Shown one piece after another: positions 45,553-53,594 of a DNA stretch of 57,170 nucleotides. The notes beneath the pieces are model-generated. The model searched no databases. It saw only the letters and a program-made list of their open reading frames with translations, and was not told where the DNA came from. The number at the start of each line of letters is the position of its first letter. Position 1 is the stretch's first letter. Made by a program: the position numbers and the translations under genes. The stretch spans positions 1 to 57,170 of the forward strand of contig JAEEXG010000010.1 of assembly GCA_016291405.1 (NCBI GenBank), written 5' to 3'. The DNA is from Lachnospiraceae bacterium. Its GTDB lineage: Bacteria > Bacillota > Clostridia > Lachnospirales > Lachnospiraceae.

Positions 45553-47076
45553 ATGGAGAATTTAGTAACAAAAGTGACGAACGTAAACGATGTCGTCAAC
45601 AGCTTTGCATGGGGCTGGTTCGCAATATTCATGCTTCTTGGTACAGGCCTAATCTGTACCGTCATCACAAAGTGCTTCCAGATTTCACATTTAGGACATT
45701 GGTGGAAGCAAACTATCGGTTCAATGTTTCACAAAGACACACATAAGAAAAAGGACAGAGGTTCTGTATCGCAGTTTCAGGCTCTTTGCACAGCTTTAGC
45801 TGCCACAATCGGAACCGGTAACATCGCAGGTGTTGCTGCCGCCATTTGCGTAGGCGGTCCCGGTGCAGTTTTCTGGATGTGGATTGCGGCATTTCTTGGA
45901 ATGATGACAAACTACTCGGAAAATATTTTGGGTATTTATTTCAGACGAAAGAACAAAGAAGGCGAGTGGTCCGGTGGCCCTATGTACTACTTAACGGACG
46001 GTCTTGGAAGCTATAAGGGCTTTAAGATAATCGGTAAAGTAATGTCTGTTATTTTCGCTATCTTTGCGGCAATTGCTTCCTTTGGTATCGGTAACATGGG
46101 TCAGATTAACAAAATCACCCTTAACATAGAATCCGCTTTCTTTGCGGGTGTAAGTGCGCCTACATTTTTGGGTACAAGCGTTACAAACTGGATCATCGGT
46201 GCAATCTTAATGATAATCGGCGGATTTATCATTATCGGCGGACTTCAGAGAATAGCTTCTTTTGCAGAACGTGTTGTACCTTTCATGGCAATCGTTTATG
46301 TAATCGGTTCACTTATCATTATGTTTGCTCACATTTCTTCAATCGGAGCAATGTTTGGATCAATATTTAAATTTGCATTCGGCGCCAAAGCAATAGCCGG
46401 CGGTATTGCAGGTGAAGCTTTGAAGCTTGCTATTAAGAACGGTTGTAAGAGAGGAATCTTTTCCAATGAAGCAGGTCTTGGTTCATCCGTTATGGTTCAC
46501 TCAAATTCAAACGTAATCGAGCCTGTTAAACAGGGTATGTGGGGAATCTTTGAAGTGTTTGCGGACACCATGATTGTCTGCACCATGACAGCCATTGTTG
46601 TGTTATCATCAGGCATGATTGACCTTACAACAGGAGCACCGATTGAAGGCGTTAAAGACGCTACCCTTGTTGCCACGGCTTTTGGTAACGTGTTTGGTAA
46701 GCCCGGAGAATGGTTTATCGCTATAGCGGTTTTGCTCTTTGCTTTCACAACCGTTATGGGCTGGTCTCACTACGGATCAAAGGCAGTAGAGTACCTGTTT
46801 GGCACTAAGGGCGCAAAGGTTTACAGAGTGATATTCGTGCTTATGATGATTTCAGGTGCTGTAATGACTTCATCACTTGCATGGGACGTATCTGACACCT
46901 TTAACGGCCTAATGATGATTCCAAACCTTATCGGTGTGCTTTCATTAACGCCAATCGTGATTAAATTAACCAAAAACTACGTCGACAGAAATATTAAAGG
47001 TAAAGACGTAAAGCCAATGCTTTCAGCAATTCCGGAAGTTCAGGAAGAGATGGAAAAGAGTTTAAAGAAACAGTAA
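45553..47076 (+). CDS. Sodium:alanine/glycine symporter (AGCS family)
   Basis: 507 residues, ~11 helices. Family motifs: LCTALAATIGTGNIAGVAAAI, GGPGAVFWMWIAAFLGM, EWSGGPMYYLTDGLG, and FSNEAGLGSSVMVHSNS. Imports (or exports) Ala/Gly with Na+. The glycine riboswitch directly upstream points to glycine as the relevant substrate, and the AAAGGC/terminator element before it links the gene to nitrogen control. Monocistronic, ended by a strong terminator. Confidence 0.94.
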   Translation: MENLVTKVTNVNDVVNSFAWGWFAIFMLLGTGLICTVITKCFQISHLGHWWKQTIGSMFHKDTHKKKDRGSVSQFQALCTALAATIGTGNIAGVAAAICVGGPGAVFWMWIAAFLGMMTNYSENILGIYFRRKNKEGEWSGGPMYYLTDGLGSYKGFKIIGKVMSVIFAIFAAIASFGIGNMGQINKITLNIESAFFAGVSAPTFLGTSVTNWIIGAILMIIGGFIIIGGLQRIASFAERVVPFMAIVYVIGSLIIMFAHISSIGAMFGSIFKFAFGAKAIAGGIAGEALKLAIKNGCKRGIFSNEAGLGSSVMVHSNSNVIEPVKQGMWGIFEVFADTMIVCTMTAIVVLSSGMIDLTTGAPIEGVKDATLVATAFGNVFGKPGEWFIAIAVLLFAFTTVMGWSHYGSKAVEYLFGTKGAKVYRVIFVLMMISGAVMTSSLAWDVSDTFNGLMMIPNLIGVLSLTPIVIKLTKNYVDRNIKGKDVKPMLSAIPEVQEEMEKSLKKQ

Positions 47077-47085
47077 CGGATATAT

Positions 47086-47111
47086 AAAAGGCACCCGAAA
47101 GGGTGCCTTTT
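47086..47111 (+). terminator. Intrinsic terminator after the symporter
   Basis: Stem AAAAGGCACCC / GGGTGCCTTTT with GAAA tetraloop and T-run. Confidence 0.95.
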
Positions 47112-47128
47112 TAGTTTGTTTATTTAAC

Positions 47129-47896
47129 TTACTTTTGTGCCACAATCAAGTATCTGTGAATCGTTCCTTCACAAACGCCTTTTGAGTCAATTTCTTCCTG
47201 CATTTTTAGAAGCTTATCAAAGCACTTGTCTACCGAAAAGCCGGGAAATTCCCATTCAATGATGTGAGCAAACCATACAAAGGCTCCGACATCATAAAAG
47301 CGGATAGGCCTGAAGGCTTCTTCGGCTCTTATAATCTTTAAGCCTGCTTCTTCAAATTCCTTTTTCTGAATAGATAAGGTAAGGTCAGGAAAAGGTGTGG
47401 GCACGTCAGGGAGAACCATCTTTACAAGGTCTCTGTCATTTTCTGCCCCAACCTGCTCTGTAATAAACAACCCGTTCTTCTTAAGAAGTCTGGCAGTTTC
47501 TTTAGGATCAAAATCCCCGTGTCTGTTTATAATCATATCAAAAGAAGAGTCTGCAAAAGGAATATTGGATGCGTCATCGCAAGCCTTAAAGTCAATTCCA
47601 AGGGGTAAAAGTTCCTTCTTACAAAGCTCTACATTCGGAGGAAATCCTTCTGTAGCTGCAGTGTTTTTGTAGAGGTGATTTAAAGAACGCAAAAACTCTC
47701 CGCCACCTGTATCAAAATCCAACAACTTCATGTCACTTGAAAGCTTTTCGTCAATGATTTTCTTATAGTCCCAAGGAAGGTCGTCTTCCTCTTCATATCG
47801 ACCGTGGATGTGAGAGAAGTCCCATCCGTGGATGTGCGCAATTTTTTCTTCTGCTTCCCATTCTTTTCTTAATTTATTTATTCTTTCTGTATTCAT
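47129..47896 (-). CDS. Class I SAM-dependent methyltransferase behind a leader peptide
   Basis: 255 residues. The SAM-binding motif I is LLDFDTGGGEFLRSL (~57-71), followed by an acidic residue after strand 2 (AATEGF), motif II FKACDDASNIPFADSSFDMIINRHG, and a Tyr/Phe-rich C-terminal lid. N-terminal IAHIHGWDFSHIHGRY is His-rich. Target unknown; rRNA or small-molecule methylation are both possible. Ribosome site AAGGAG 5 bases before the ATG. A short start-stop ORF with strong ribosome site and alternative hairpins lie in the 5' leader, the arrangement used for drug-inducible resistance methyltransferases. Confidence 0.85.
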   Translation of the reverse strand: MNTERINKLRKEWEAEEKIAHIHGWDFSHIHGRYEEEDDLPWDYKKIIDEKLSSDMKLLDFDTGGGEFLRSLNHLYKNTAATEGFPPNVELCKKELLPLGIDFKACDDASNIPFADSSFDMIINRHGDFDPKETARLLKKNGLFITEQVGAENDRDLVKMVLPDVPTPFPDLTLSIQKKEFEEAGLKIIRAEEAFRPIRFYDVGAFVWFAHIIEWEFPGFSVDKCFDKLLKMQEEIDSKGVCEGTIHRYLIVAQK

Positions 47897-47937
47897 ATCT
47901 GCTCCTTATTCAAATAATTGTTATTAAGTACTATTTG

Positions 47938-48012
47938 TCGGTGCAGTATGTGACAGCAAAACTATTAAATTAACCTCGGTACAACCTGCTGTCAGCATTA
48001 TAACTGCACCGA
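47938..48012 (-). promoter_or_regulatory. Alternative hairpins in the methyltransferase leader
   Basis: Outer arms 47938-47947 and 48003-48012 are perfect 10-bp complements (TCGGTGCAGT), and inner arms 47952-47957 and 47988-47993 pair as GACAGC/GCTGTC. A competing pairing joins 48008-48013 with 47975-47980 (CTCGGT/ACCGAG). The first arm lies in the last codons of the leader peptide, so ribosome position would decide which fold forms. Neither fold covers the downstream ribosome site and no strong T-run follows, so the exact mechanism is open. Confidence 0.55.
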
Positions 48013-48033
48013 GTAGTTACCTCGCATTCTCAT
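47998..48033 (-). CDS. Leader peptide MRMRGNYSVQL
   Basis: An 11-codon ORF beginning with ATG preceded by AAGGAGG at ideal spacing and ending in TAA, 101 bp before the methyltransferase start. The Arg-Met-Arg at positions 2-4 matches the Arg/Lys-x-Arg/Lys motif known to stall macrolide-bound ribosomes (as in the ErmD leader). Too short for protein homology; the call rests on the ribosome site and the flanking hairpins. Confidence 0.6.
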   Translation of the reverse strand: MRMRGNYSVQL

Positions 48034-48117
48034 GATTACCTCCTTGCCGGCCATTGACTATTTTGTGCCGACTGCCTTATGTTACAACTATTTAGCTGTC
48101 ATAATCAAGCACTATTC

Positions 48118-48465
48118 TTACCAGCGTTCCATATTTGTTTTAAATTTCTTTGTGTAGATTTCTTTTAATTCATTTGCCGATATTCCATAGCAAAGTAAAA
48201 CGTCATTATAAAACATCAGTACATCCGCCAATTCTTCAATCAGATGCTCACGATGGGGACTGTCAATATCGCAGGCATGGTCGCCGTGCTTCTTTACGAT
48301 ATCAATAACCTCACCGATTTCACCTGTCATCCAAAGCAGTTTATTTTTACCTACCTCAGGCGATATGCCTTCCCATTTGTCTTTATACTTTTCCTGCAAA
48401 GCGCGTTGCATATCAAGCATTTCATTTATTCCAAAATCTTTGTTAGAATTGCTCGCGGTTTCCAC
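48118..48465 (-). CDS. MazG-like nucleotide pyrophosphohydrolase
   Basis: 115 residues. The all-alpha NTP pyrophosphatase core: LLWMTGEIGEVIDIVKKHG (ExxE) and HLIEELADVLMFYNDVL (ExxxD) carry the Mg-binding acidic residues. It probably hydrolyses non-canonical or (d)NTPs. Start is GTG with AAGGGAG upstream, 12 bp after the stop of the XRE gene, so they form a small operon. Confidence 0.85.
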   Translation of the reverse strand: METASNSNKDFGINEMLDMQRALQEKYKDKWEGISPEVGKNKLLWMTGEIGEVIDIVKKHGDHACDIDSPHREHLIEELADVLMFYNDVLLCYGISANELKEIYTKKFKTNMERW

Positions 48466-48477
48466 TTTTTTTCTCCC

Positions 48478-48711
48478 TTATTTACCCTTTTTGTCTTCTC
48501 CATACATGTGGCTGATTGATTTTTGATAATACGCAGCCAAGCGGTAGAGAGTAGCAGCATCAGGTAGAGAAAGCCCCTGCTCCCAAGATGCCACAGCGGT
48601 TTTACTCTTTCCCACAACCTTTCCAAGTTCTGATTGAGTGATCCCTTTTTCTTTTCTGCATTCAATTAAAACAGTTCTTATATGATCTCTGATTTCAAAA
48701 TCTGTATCCAT
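48478..48711 (-). CDS. Small XRE-family transcriptional regulator
   Basis: 77 residues from the ATG at 48711 (AAAGGAG 8 bases upstream). One Cro/C1 HTH: IRTVLIECRKEKGITQSELGKVVG, then KSKTAVASWEQGLSLPDAATLYRLAAYY. No ligand-binding domain. Cotranscribed with the MazG-like gene; resembles prophage or island-type regulators. Confidence 0.85.
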   Translation of the reverse strand: MDTDFEIRDHIRTVLIECRKEKGITQSELGKVVGKSKTAVASWEQGLSLPDAATLYRLAAYYQKSISHMYGEDKKGK

Positions 48712-48759
48712 GCTAGATTCTCCTTTGAGTATCATCATAACACAAAATGAAAATGAATA

Positions 48760-49728
48760 CTAAAAATTTGTACAGAAAATATTGGAGGAAGCGAGCATTT
48801 CTTTGATATGTTCTTTATTTTTACTTCCGACAATTATATGGTCGCATCCCGCTAAAGCAAATTCCAAGAGCTCCTTTAGGGAGTGTTCTTTTAGTGCATC
48901 GCCCATGGCAAGCGGCATGCTTGCGACGGTCTTAAAACCAAGCTTGTGGCAGGCGTCGGCGAGAGTCAGTGCTTCGCCGTTAACATGTTGGCTAAGCACG
49001 GTACAAGGATAAGGGCAGAGCATATTGTACTCAAATATGACGTATTTTAAGTGACTTTCCCCACCACACACCTTTTCAGCGCGTTTCTTTATTTCTTCAA
49101 GCTCAAAATGCCATTTGGTTTCTTGCGGCTCTTTACCCATGAATTCAAGGGCGATACCATAATTTCTAATCTTGTTTTCTTTCACCTTACATTCGTACCA
49201 AGAAAGAAGATTCTCCATTTTATCATAGAAACCGGACTCATCCATTCCTAAGCGGGTTATTTCTGGAATGTGAATGTAGTGAAGATCTATAGTTTCAAGG
49301 CCAAGATTTTCAAGGCTTTTATTAAGGGCTATTTCGAAAAAAGCAGGATTAAGAGTCTGTCTAAGGCCTTCATAATTGGTAAAGTCACTATCCGATATAC
49401 CTTGAGGTTTTAAAATGTTTTCAAGATACATTTTTGGATTCGTCTTTTCTGTTATATCGCCAAAAAGAAGCCCTGCCTTAGAAGTTACAAATATGTCTTC
49501 ACGATTTATAACTCCGGTATTGATAAGCTCACGGATGGCAATTCCTTCGTCTTTTTCTGAGCGCATACCGCGATAGTTGATTGCTCCGTCTATTGTATAA
49601 ATGCCGTTTTGAACGGCATACTTGATTGCTTCTTGGTACATGGCTGAAACTTCGTCGCTTACGTCGCCAAGGTGGGTTCCAAGCGCTATGCGCGACATAT
49701 CTTTTTTTGAATGTCCTTGTATCAACAT
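48760..49728 (-). CDS. Aldo/keto reductase family protein
   Basis: 322 residues from the ATG at 49728 (GAGAGGA upstream); an upstream extension of 50 codons would run through an intergenic repeat and is rejected. TIM-barrel AKR features: IALGTHLGD at strand 1, GIYTIDGAINYRGMRSE with the Asp-x4-Tyr pair, EDIFVTSKAGLLF with the Lys, IDLHYIHIPE, and a late IIVGSKNKEHIKEML cofactor-binding segment. Probably NADPH-dependent; substrate unknown. Confidence 0.85.
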   Translation of the reverse strand: MLIQGHSKKDMSRIALGTHLGDVSDEVSAMYQEAIKYAVQNGIYTIDGAINYRGMRSEKDEGIAIRELINTGVINREDIFVTSKAGLLFGDITEKTNPKMYLENILKPQGISDSDFTNYEGLRQTLNPAFFEIALNKSLENLGLETIDLHYIHIPEITRLGMDESGFYDKMENLLSWYECKVKENKIRNYGIALEFMGKEPQETKWHFELEEIKKRAEKVCGGESHLKYVIFEYNMLCPYPCTVLSQHVNGEALTLADACHKLGFKTVASMPLAMGDALKEHSLKELLEFALAGCDHIIVGSKNKEHIKEMLASSNIFCTNF

Positions 49729-49814
49729 TAAGTTAAAATCCTCTCTCAATCGTAAATTTAAGTTAAATAATAACACCGCCCTAAAATGGAGTTCAAGCAT
49801 TTCATATAAAACGG

Positions 49815-49842
49815 TGGCCCACAGGGACAGGGGTGGTGGTTC
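49815..49842. repeat. Possible copy of a dispersed GGGAC-GGG repeat
   Basis: CCCACAGGGACAGGGGTGG resembles the blocks near 52987 and 56410 (GGGACGGG followed within a short distance by GGTGG). Weak match; listed to support the repeat family. Confidence 0.35.
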
Positions 49843-49877
49843 ATCAAAGTCAAATACTAATTTTTTGTACAAAAGCA

Positions 49878-49906
49878 TTGACGGTACGAGATTGTTGTAC
49901 TAATAT
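49878..49906 (+). promoter_or_regulatory. Promoter in front of an orphan leader
   Basis: TTGACG - 17 bp - TAATAT, pointing right into the triple-repeat leader and away from the aldo/keto reductase. Confidence 0.6.
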
Positions 49907-49947
49907 GAAGGAACATCAAAAGATGTATTGGTTTCCTTGCCAAGCGA

Positions 49948-50060
49948 AACGGGACCTATATTAGATGGGAACCCCACCATATAAAACAAACGGGAGTTAT
50001 ATCAGATGGGAACCCTACCATATAAAACAAATGGGAGTTTTAATAGCGGGAATCCCTACC
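49948..50060 (+). repeat. Three 41-nt tandem repeats in an orphan 5' leader
   Basis: Units share ACGGGA, TATATxAG and GATGGGAACCC(C/T)ACC, then ATATAAAACAA. The first GGG of each unit is at 49951, 49992 and 50033 (steps of 41), the second at 49967, 50008 and 50048. Unit 3 is the most diverged. Each unit could form a small GGG/CCC hairpin. Lies between a promoter and a terminator, so probably transcribed as a structured leader. The whole stretch 49729-50198 contains no other gene I can support. Confidence 0.6.
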
Positions 50061-50075
50061 GGCGAAAAGGATTAT

Positions 50076-50109
50076 ATGAGCTGCTTCATTTTGAAGCGGC
50101 TCATTTTTT
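50076..50109 (+). terminator. Leader terminator
   Basis: Stem ATGAGCTGCTTCA / TGAAGCGGCTCAT (one mismatch), loop TTT, T6 run. Located just before a ribosome site, as in attenuated leaders. Confidence 0.8.
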
Positions 50110-50125
50110 GATTAAGGAGATAAAT

Positions 50126-50203
50126 GTGAGCAAATTGGATTACGGTCATCGAATTTTAAAGAAATGGAAGCTTTATTGGATAGAAGGATTAATAAAACTT
50201 AGA
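50126..50203 (+). pseudogene. Truncated start of a gene behind the orphan leader
   Basis: GTG start with AAGGAG 6 bases upstream, encoding VSKLDYGHRILKKWKLYWIE and a few more residues before the frame runs into the antisense 3' end of the acetyltransferase gene. Only ~26 codons look genuine. No family recognised. It appears that the gene controlled by the leader has been cut off by a rearrangement. Confidence 0.4.
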
Positions 50204-51008
50204 TGCGACTATTTAGATAAGAAGCATAAACGCTTTCTGAGCCTACAATTGTTTCAAAGCCCATTTCCTTATACAGAGCATTTTCAGATGCATTATCGAT
50301 ATCTACCAGAACCATCATTCCGCTTGGCTTATTAATTTCAATTGCTTTAGCGAGCATGTCCTTGCGGAAGTGTTCGAAGCCTTTCTTAGTAAAAAGCGCG
50401 TATATTTCGTTTTCTTTAAAACAAGAAGTAATGTCTAAATATCCCACAAGTTCGCCCTTATCAATCGACACAATTATTTTGAAGCGTTCAGTTGCATCAA
50501 GCACCTTCTCCGCTGTCCAATATGTATCCTTTTCGTGCAAAGAAGTGTATTGTTCTTTATATTGTTCATTTAGCTCAAAGACGTTTTGAGAGGCACCAAA
50601 AGAAACCTCATTTGTTAACCTGAGTTTCACCTGAGGCGCTTCAAATTCAGCATTTTTTGCTTTAAGAATACTATTTAAAATTGTATTGCGTGGATTATAT
50701 ACAAAATCAATCCTCGAATTTGGATTGCTTGCCTCGATGTAGTCTATCATCGATAGCCACGCTTCTTCAGAACGAGAAAATCCCACTATAAGTTCTACAA
50801 ATTGTTCTTCCGGGATGATAAGCCACACGAATAGTCCGTCTGTAACCCCGTTGTGGCTTGATACAAAAATCTTCTCGTTTTTCTTTTGATTTGCCTTGTA
50901 CAGATTGTCCGGATTATATGAAAAATGTGGGTCAGAGAAGATAGGGTCTTGTGATATTTCTTTTATAAAAGAAGAGTATTGTTCTACGCTTTTAACTTCG
51001 ACAATCAT
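50199..51008 (-). CDS. GNAT-family N-acetyltransferase
   Basis: 269 residues. The C-terminal half is the GNAT fold: KIIVSIDKGELVGYLDITSC (strands 3-4), then IYALFTKKGFEHFRKDMLAKAIEINKPSGMMVLVDIDNASENALYKEMGFETI (acetyl-CoA helix and the ENALYKEMGF motif). The N-terminal half (SQDPIFSDPHFSYNP, GLFVWLIIPEEQFVELIVGFSRSEEAW) looks like a second, degenerate GNAT domain. Substrate unknown. Its start overlaps a fragment of another GNAT gene. Confidence 0.85.
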   Translation of the reverse strand: MIVEVKSVEQYSSFIKEISQDPIFSDPHFSYNPDNLYKANQKKNEKIFVSSHNGVTDGLFVWLIIPEEQFVELIVGFSRSEEAWLSMIDYIEASNPNSRIDFVYNPRNTILNSILKAKNAEFEAPQVKLRLTNEVSFGASQNVFELNEQYKEQYTSLHEKDTYWTAEKVLDATERFKIIVSIDKGELVGYLDITSCFKENEIYALFTKKGFEHFRKDMLAKAIEINKPSGMMVLVDIDNASENALYKEMGFETIVGSESVYASYLNSRI

Positions 51009-51186
51009 TTTTTATGTAGTAGATATCATTTCCTTCCATGTAGTTTGTTCTTGAAAAGCCGCGCCTTTCATAAAAGACTGCAGCTTTGAAGTTATCTTTG
51101 TGACATCCCAAAATGATAGGACGCTCTCCAAAATCAGAATAAACACGCATTAAGTTCTTCAAACTTGATGTCCATCTAGAAAACTT
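50992..51186 (-). pseudogene. C-terminal fragment of a different GNAT acetyltransferase
   Basis: Reading on from the TAG of the GNAT gene at 51187 in the same frame gives KFSRWTSSLKNLMRVYSDF, then GERPIILGCHKDNFKAAV, FYERRGFSRTNYMEGND and IYYIKND. ILG(C)HKDN..AVxFYERRGF..T is the classic C-terminal GNAT motif. It has no start codon of its own, so it is a remnant. Confidence 0.65.
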
Positions 51187-51663
51187 CTAAATACTCATCC
51201 ACACACCTTCATCATGGATGCTTGCGCCTTCGATGCTTCTGTAAAATCGCTGTGCCTCATCGTTTCTTGCCATCAGAGCGATGAGAAGGTGGATATTTCT
51301 TCCTTTCAATTCCTCTTTAAGAGTGAAGAGCAATTCCTGAGCGACTTTTTTATGACGTTTGCTTTTTAATACGCTGATCCAGTCAAGATAGGCTGAACCG
51401 CAATCCGCATCGGCGCGGCTAGAAATAATATTGGCATCGATTCGCCCGATAACTTCTCCCTTTTCTACAGCAAGAAGGGAGAGAGAATTCACGAAGCGAG
51501 GATCGGTAAAAGACTTTATGAGATTGCTTCTGTAAGTTTCATCCGGCTCCCAATAGTAGGTATCCGGCTCTTCGATGCGAAGTTGCTTCTCGTATTTAAT
51601 AACCTTATCGATATAATCGGCAGAAAAAGGCACTACGCGGTAATCTATGCAAGAATTATTCAT
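51187..51663 (-). CDS. GNAT-family N-acetyltransferase
   Basis: 158 residues. GNAT order: AVEKGEVIGRIDANII (strand 3-4), YLDWISVLKSKRHKKVAQELLFTLKEEL (acetyl-CoA loop and helix), then IALMARNDEAQRFYRSIEG. The normal ending IHDEGVWMSI is intact, so this copy is complete. A diverged duplicate of its last ~23 codons lies at 53595. Ribosome site AAAGGAGCG. Substrate unknown. Confidence 0.85.
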   Translation of the reverse strand: MNNSCIDYRVVPFSADYIDKVIKYEKQLRIEEPDTYYWEPDETYRSNLIKSFTDPRFVNSLSLLAVEKGEVIGRIDANIISSRADADCGSAYLDWISVLKSKRHKKVAQELLFTLKEELKGRNIHLLIALMARNDEAQRFYRSIEGASIHDEGVWMSI

Positions 51664-51733
51664 GTATTCGCTCCTTTAGGCTAAATGCTTAGACTATTTT
51701 ATCATAAGAATACGGGGGAGTGAGAAAAAACTC

Positions 51734-51763
51734 TTGACGAATTATCATAACTAGGCGTAGAAA
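51734..51763 (+). promoter_or_regulatory. Probable promoter of the thiolase gene
   Basis: TTGACG - 18 bp - TAGAAA, 27 bp before the start. Confidence 0.4.
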
Positions 51764-51789
51764 TGTAATTGGAATTGGAGGTAAATAAT

Positions 51790-52974
51790 ATGGCAAGAAA
51801 AGTTGTATTGGCAGGCGCATGCAGAACTGCAATCGGAACAATGGGAGGTACACTCTCTACAACACCCGCACCCGCCCTTGGAACAATCGTAATCAAGGAA
51901 GCACTTAAGAGAGCGGGAGTAAAGCCCGAGCAGGTTGATGAAGTTTATATGGGCTGCGTTATTCAGGCAGGCCTTGGACAGAACCCCGCAAGACAGGCAG
52001 CGGTAAATGCAGGAATTCCCGTTGAAGTTCCCGCAACTACAATTAATGTGCTTTGCGGATCGGGCCTTCACTGCGTAAACCTTGCAGCAAAGCTTATCAG
52101 CATGGGCGATGCAGATATCATCGTGGCAGGCGGTATGGAAAACATGTCCATGGCACCTTACCTTTTACAGCAGGGACGTTACGGATACCGTATGGGCTCA
52201 GGTGAACTTCAGGATGCAATGATAAAGGATGCTTTAACTGATGCTTTTGGCGGATACCACATGGGTATGACTGCAGAAAATATTGCAGAGCAGTGGCACT
52301 TAACAAGAGAGCAGCTTGATGAATTTGCGGCTTGGTCACAGAACAAGGCAGAAAAGGCAATCGCAGAAGGAAAGTTCAAGGAAGAAATTGTTCCCGTTGA
52401 AGTAAAGAAAAAGAAAGAAACAATAATTTTTGATACAGATGAAGGTCCTCGTAAAGGCGTTACCGTTGAAGGTATCTCAGGCCTTAAGCCCGCCTTCAAG
52501 AAGGACGGCGGTGTTGTTACCGCAGCCAACTCTTCAGGTATCAACGATGCTGCTTCATGTATCATTGTTATGAGTGAAGAAAAGGCAAAAGAATTAGGCG
52601 TAAAGCCTCTTGGCACATGGATTGCCGGTGAACTCGCAGGCGTTGAGCCCAGCATCATGGGTATCGGTCCTGTAGCCGCAACCAGAAAAGTAATGAAGAA
52701 GGCAGGCTATTCAATCGGCGACTTCGATTTGATCGAAGCAAACGAAGCTTTCGCAGCACAGTCTGTAGCCGTTCAGCATGACCTTGGCTTCTCAAAGGAC
52801 ATCTTAAACGTAAACGGCGGCGCTATCGCTTTAGGCCATCCCGTTGGATGCTCAGGTAACAGAATTTTAGTTACCCTTCTTTACGAAATGCAGAGACGTA
52901 AAGCAAATAAAGGCCTTGCAACCCTCTGCGTAGGCGGTGGCATGGGCTGCGCAGCAATCGTCGAGCGCTACTAA
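51790..52974 (+). CDS. Acetyl-CoA C-acetyltransferase (thiolase)
   Basis: 394 residues from the ATG at 51790 (GGAGG upstream; an ATG 21 bases earlier lies before the site). Active-site Cys in [15 protein letters not shown] (~88), [10 protein letters not shown] (~347) and CVGGGMGCA (~377) supply the Cys-His-Cys catalytic set. Condenses two acetyl-CoA to acetoacetyl-CoA, the first step of butyrate formation in related bacteria; the other butyrate genes are not in the window. Confidence 0.95.
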   Translation: MARKVVLAGACRTAIGTMGGTLSTTPAPALGTIVIKEALKRAGVKPEQVDEVYMGCVIQAGLGQNPARQAAVNAGIPVEVPATTINVLCGSGLHCVNLAAKLISMGDADIIVAGGMENMSMAPYLLQQGRYGYRMGSGELQDAMIKDALTDAFGGYHMGMTAENIAEQWHLTREQLDEFAAWSQNKAEKAIAEGKFKEEIVPVEVKKKKETIIFDTDEGPRKGVTVEGISGLKPAFKKDGGVVTAANSSGINDAASCIIVMSEEKAKELGVKPLGTWIAGELAGVEPSIMGIGPVAATRKVMKKAGYSIGDFDLIEANEAFAAQSVAVQHDLGFSKDILNVNGGAIALGHPVGCSGNRILVTLLYEMQRRKANKGLATLCVGGGMGCAAIVERY

Positions 52975-52986
52975 TTGCTACCTCGA

Positions 52987-53073
52987 ATGGTCCTAAGGGA
53001 CGGGGTTAGCGGTCCATTTTAGCTAATAATGAAAGGACATCCGATTGGATGTCCTTTTTTTGTTACCGAAGTG
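52987..53073. repeat. Dispersed repeat, copy with embedded terminator
   Basis: Contains GGTCCTAAGGGACGGGGTTA with GCGGTCC just after, and TTACCGAAGTGGTG at 53060-53073, both also present in the same order near 56410-56457. Here the terminator at 53035-53061 lies between them; in the other copy it is absent. Confidence 0.55.
53035..53061 (+). terminator. Intrinsic terminator after the thiolase gene
   Basis: Stem GGACATCC / GGATGTCC, loop GATT, T7 run. Confidence 0.92.
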
Positions 53074-53095
53074 GTGATATTAACCTGAGTATTTA

Positions 53096-53575
53096 TCATT
53101 CAATATTGTTCAGCCCGTCATAAAGTTCGTTGAAGGATTTCATTTTGCTGCATCTGCCAAAGGATAAATCTTTGTCATCACCAAACTCAAGCAAAAAGCA
53201 CTTTGACAGCTCTTCAACAGTCTGTTCCAATGCGTTGAAAAACTGATTATAGGCAAAGTTCCATGCCGGAGTCCCTTCTTCAAAGTGGCTTGTAATTAAG
53301 GACTCTGTCACCTGATCCAAGGGATACATTTTGATATGCATTAACTCATGCACGATCACTTCTTCAAGATTTTCCTGCTTGGGATTTCCTATGTTTAAAA
53401 GTAAAATTGCTTTCTTATCATCACAGTCAATCTTAAAATCACCGGTCTTTCGCCAGGTTTTATCTTCAACAAATTCAAGCTTTATATCCCAGTCCGGTGT
53501 AATCCGAAGTTTCTTGATATATTTGTCAAATAAAGCTGATAAGTGTTCTTTGCTATATTTTTCTTCCACTAACAT
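53096..53575 (-). CDS. Small HExxH protein, putative zinc metallopeptidase
   Basis: 159 residues. EEVIVHELMHIKM carries a HELMH zinc-binding motif near residue 78 and a possible third ligand downstream (SHFEEGTPAWN). The order (beta sheet, HExxH helix, then a helical C-terminus) fits minimal gluzincin or SprT/ImmA-like folds. No signal peptide, so cytoplasmic. Family not recognised; peptidase activity inferred from the motif only. Ribosome site GAAAGGTA. Confidence 0.65.
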   Translation of the reverse strand: MLVEEKYSKEHLSALFDKYIKKLRITPDWDIKLEFVEDKTWRKTGDFKIDCDDKKAILLLNIGNPKQENLEEVIVHELMHIKMYPLDQVTESLITSHFEEGTPAWNFAYNQFFNALEQTVEELSKCFLLEFGDDKDLSFGRCSKMKSFNELYDGLNNIE

Positions 53576-53594
53576 AAATAAATACCTTTCTTTC

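Noticed and set aside
45426-45746. 106-codon ORF over the symporter leader
   Set aside because: It covers the terminator, the glycine riboswitch and the start of the real gene in another frame; no ribosome site.
49940-50110. T-box or known riboswitch class for the orphan leader
   Set aside because: The GGTGG-ACCGCG T-box core and the conserved cores of the riboswitch classes I know are not present; left as unassigned.
50006-50335. 109-codon + strand ORF across the triple repeat
   Set aside because: The first part is the repeat and terminator; the last part is antisense to the acetyltransferase. Only the short stretch from 50126 might be a real remnant.
51184-51189. Stop-codon read-through extending the GNAT protein at 51187
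   Set aside because: The protein already has a complete C-terminus and the following in-frame sequence is the C-terminus of a different GNAT, so a fused remnant is the simpler explanation.
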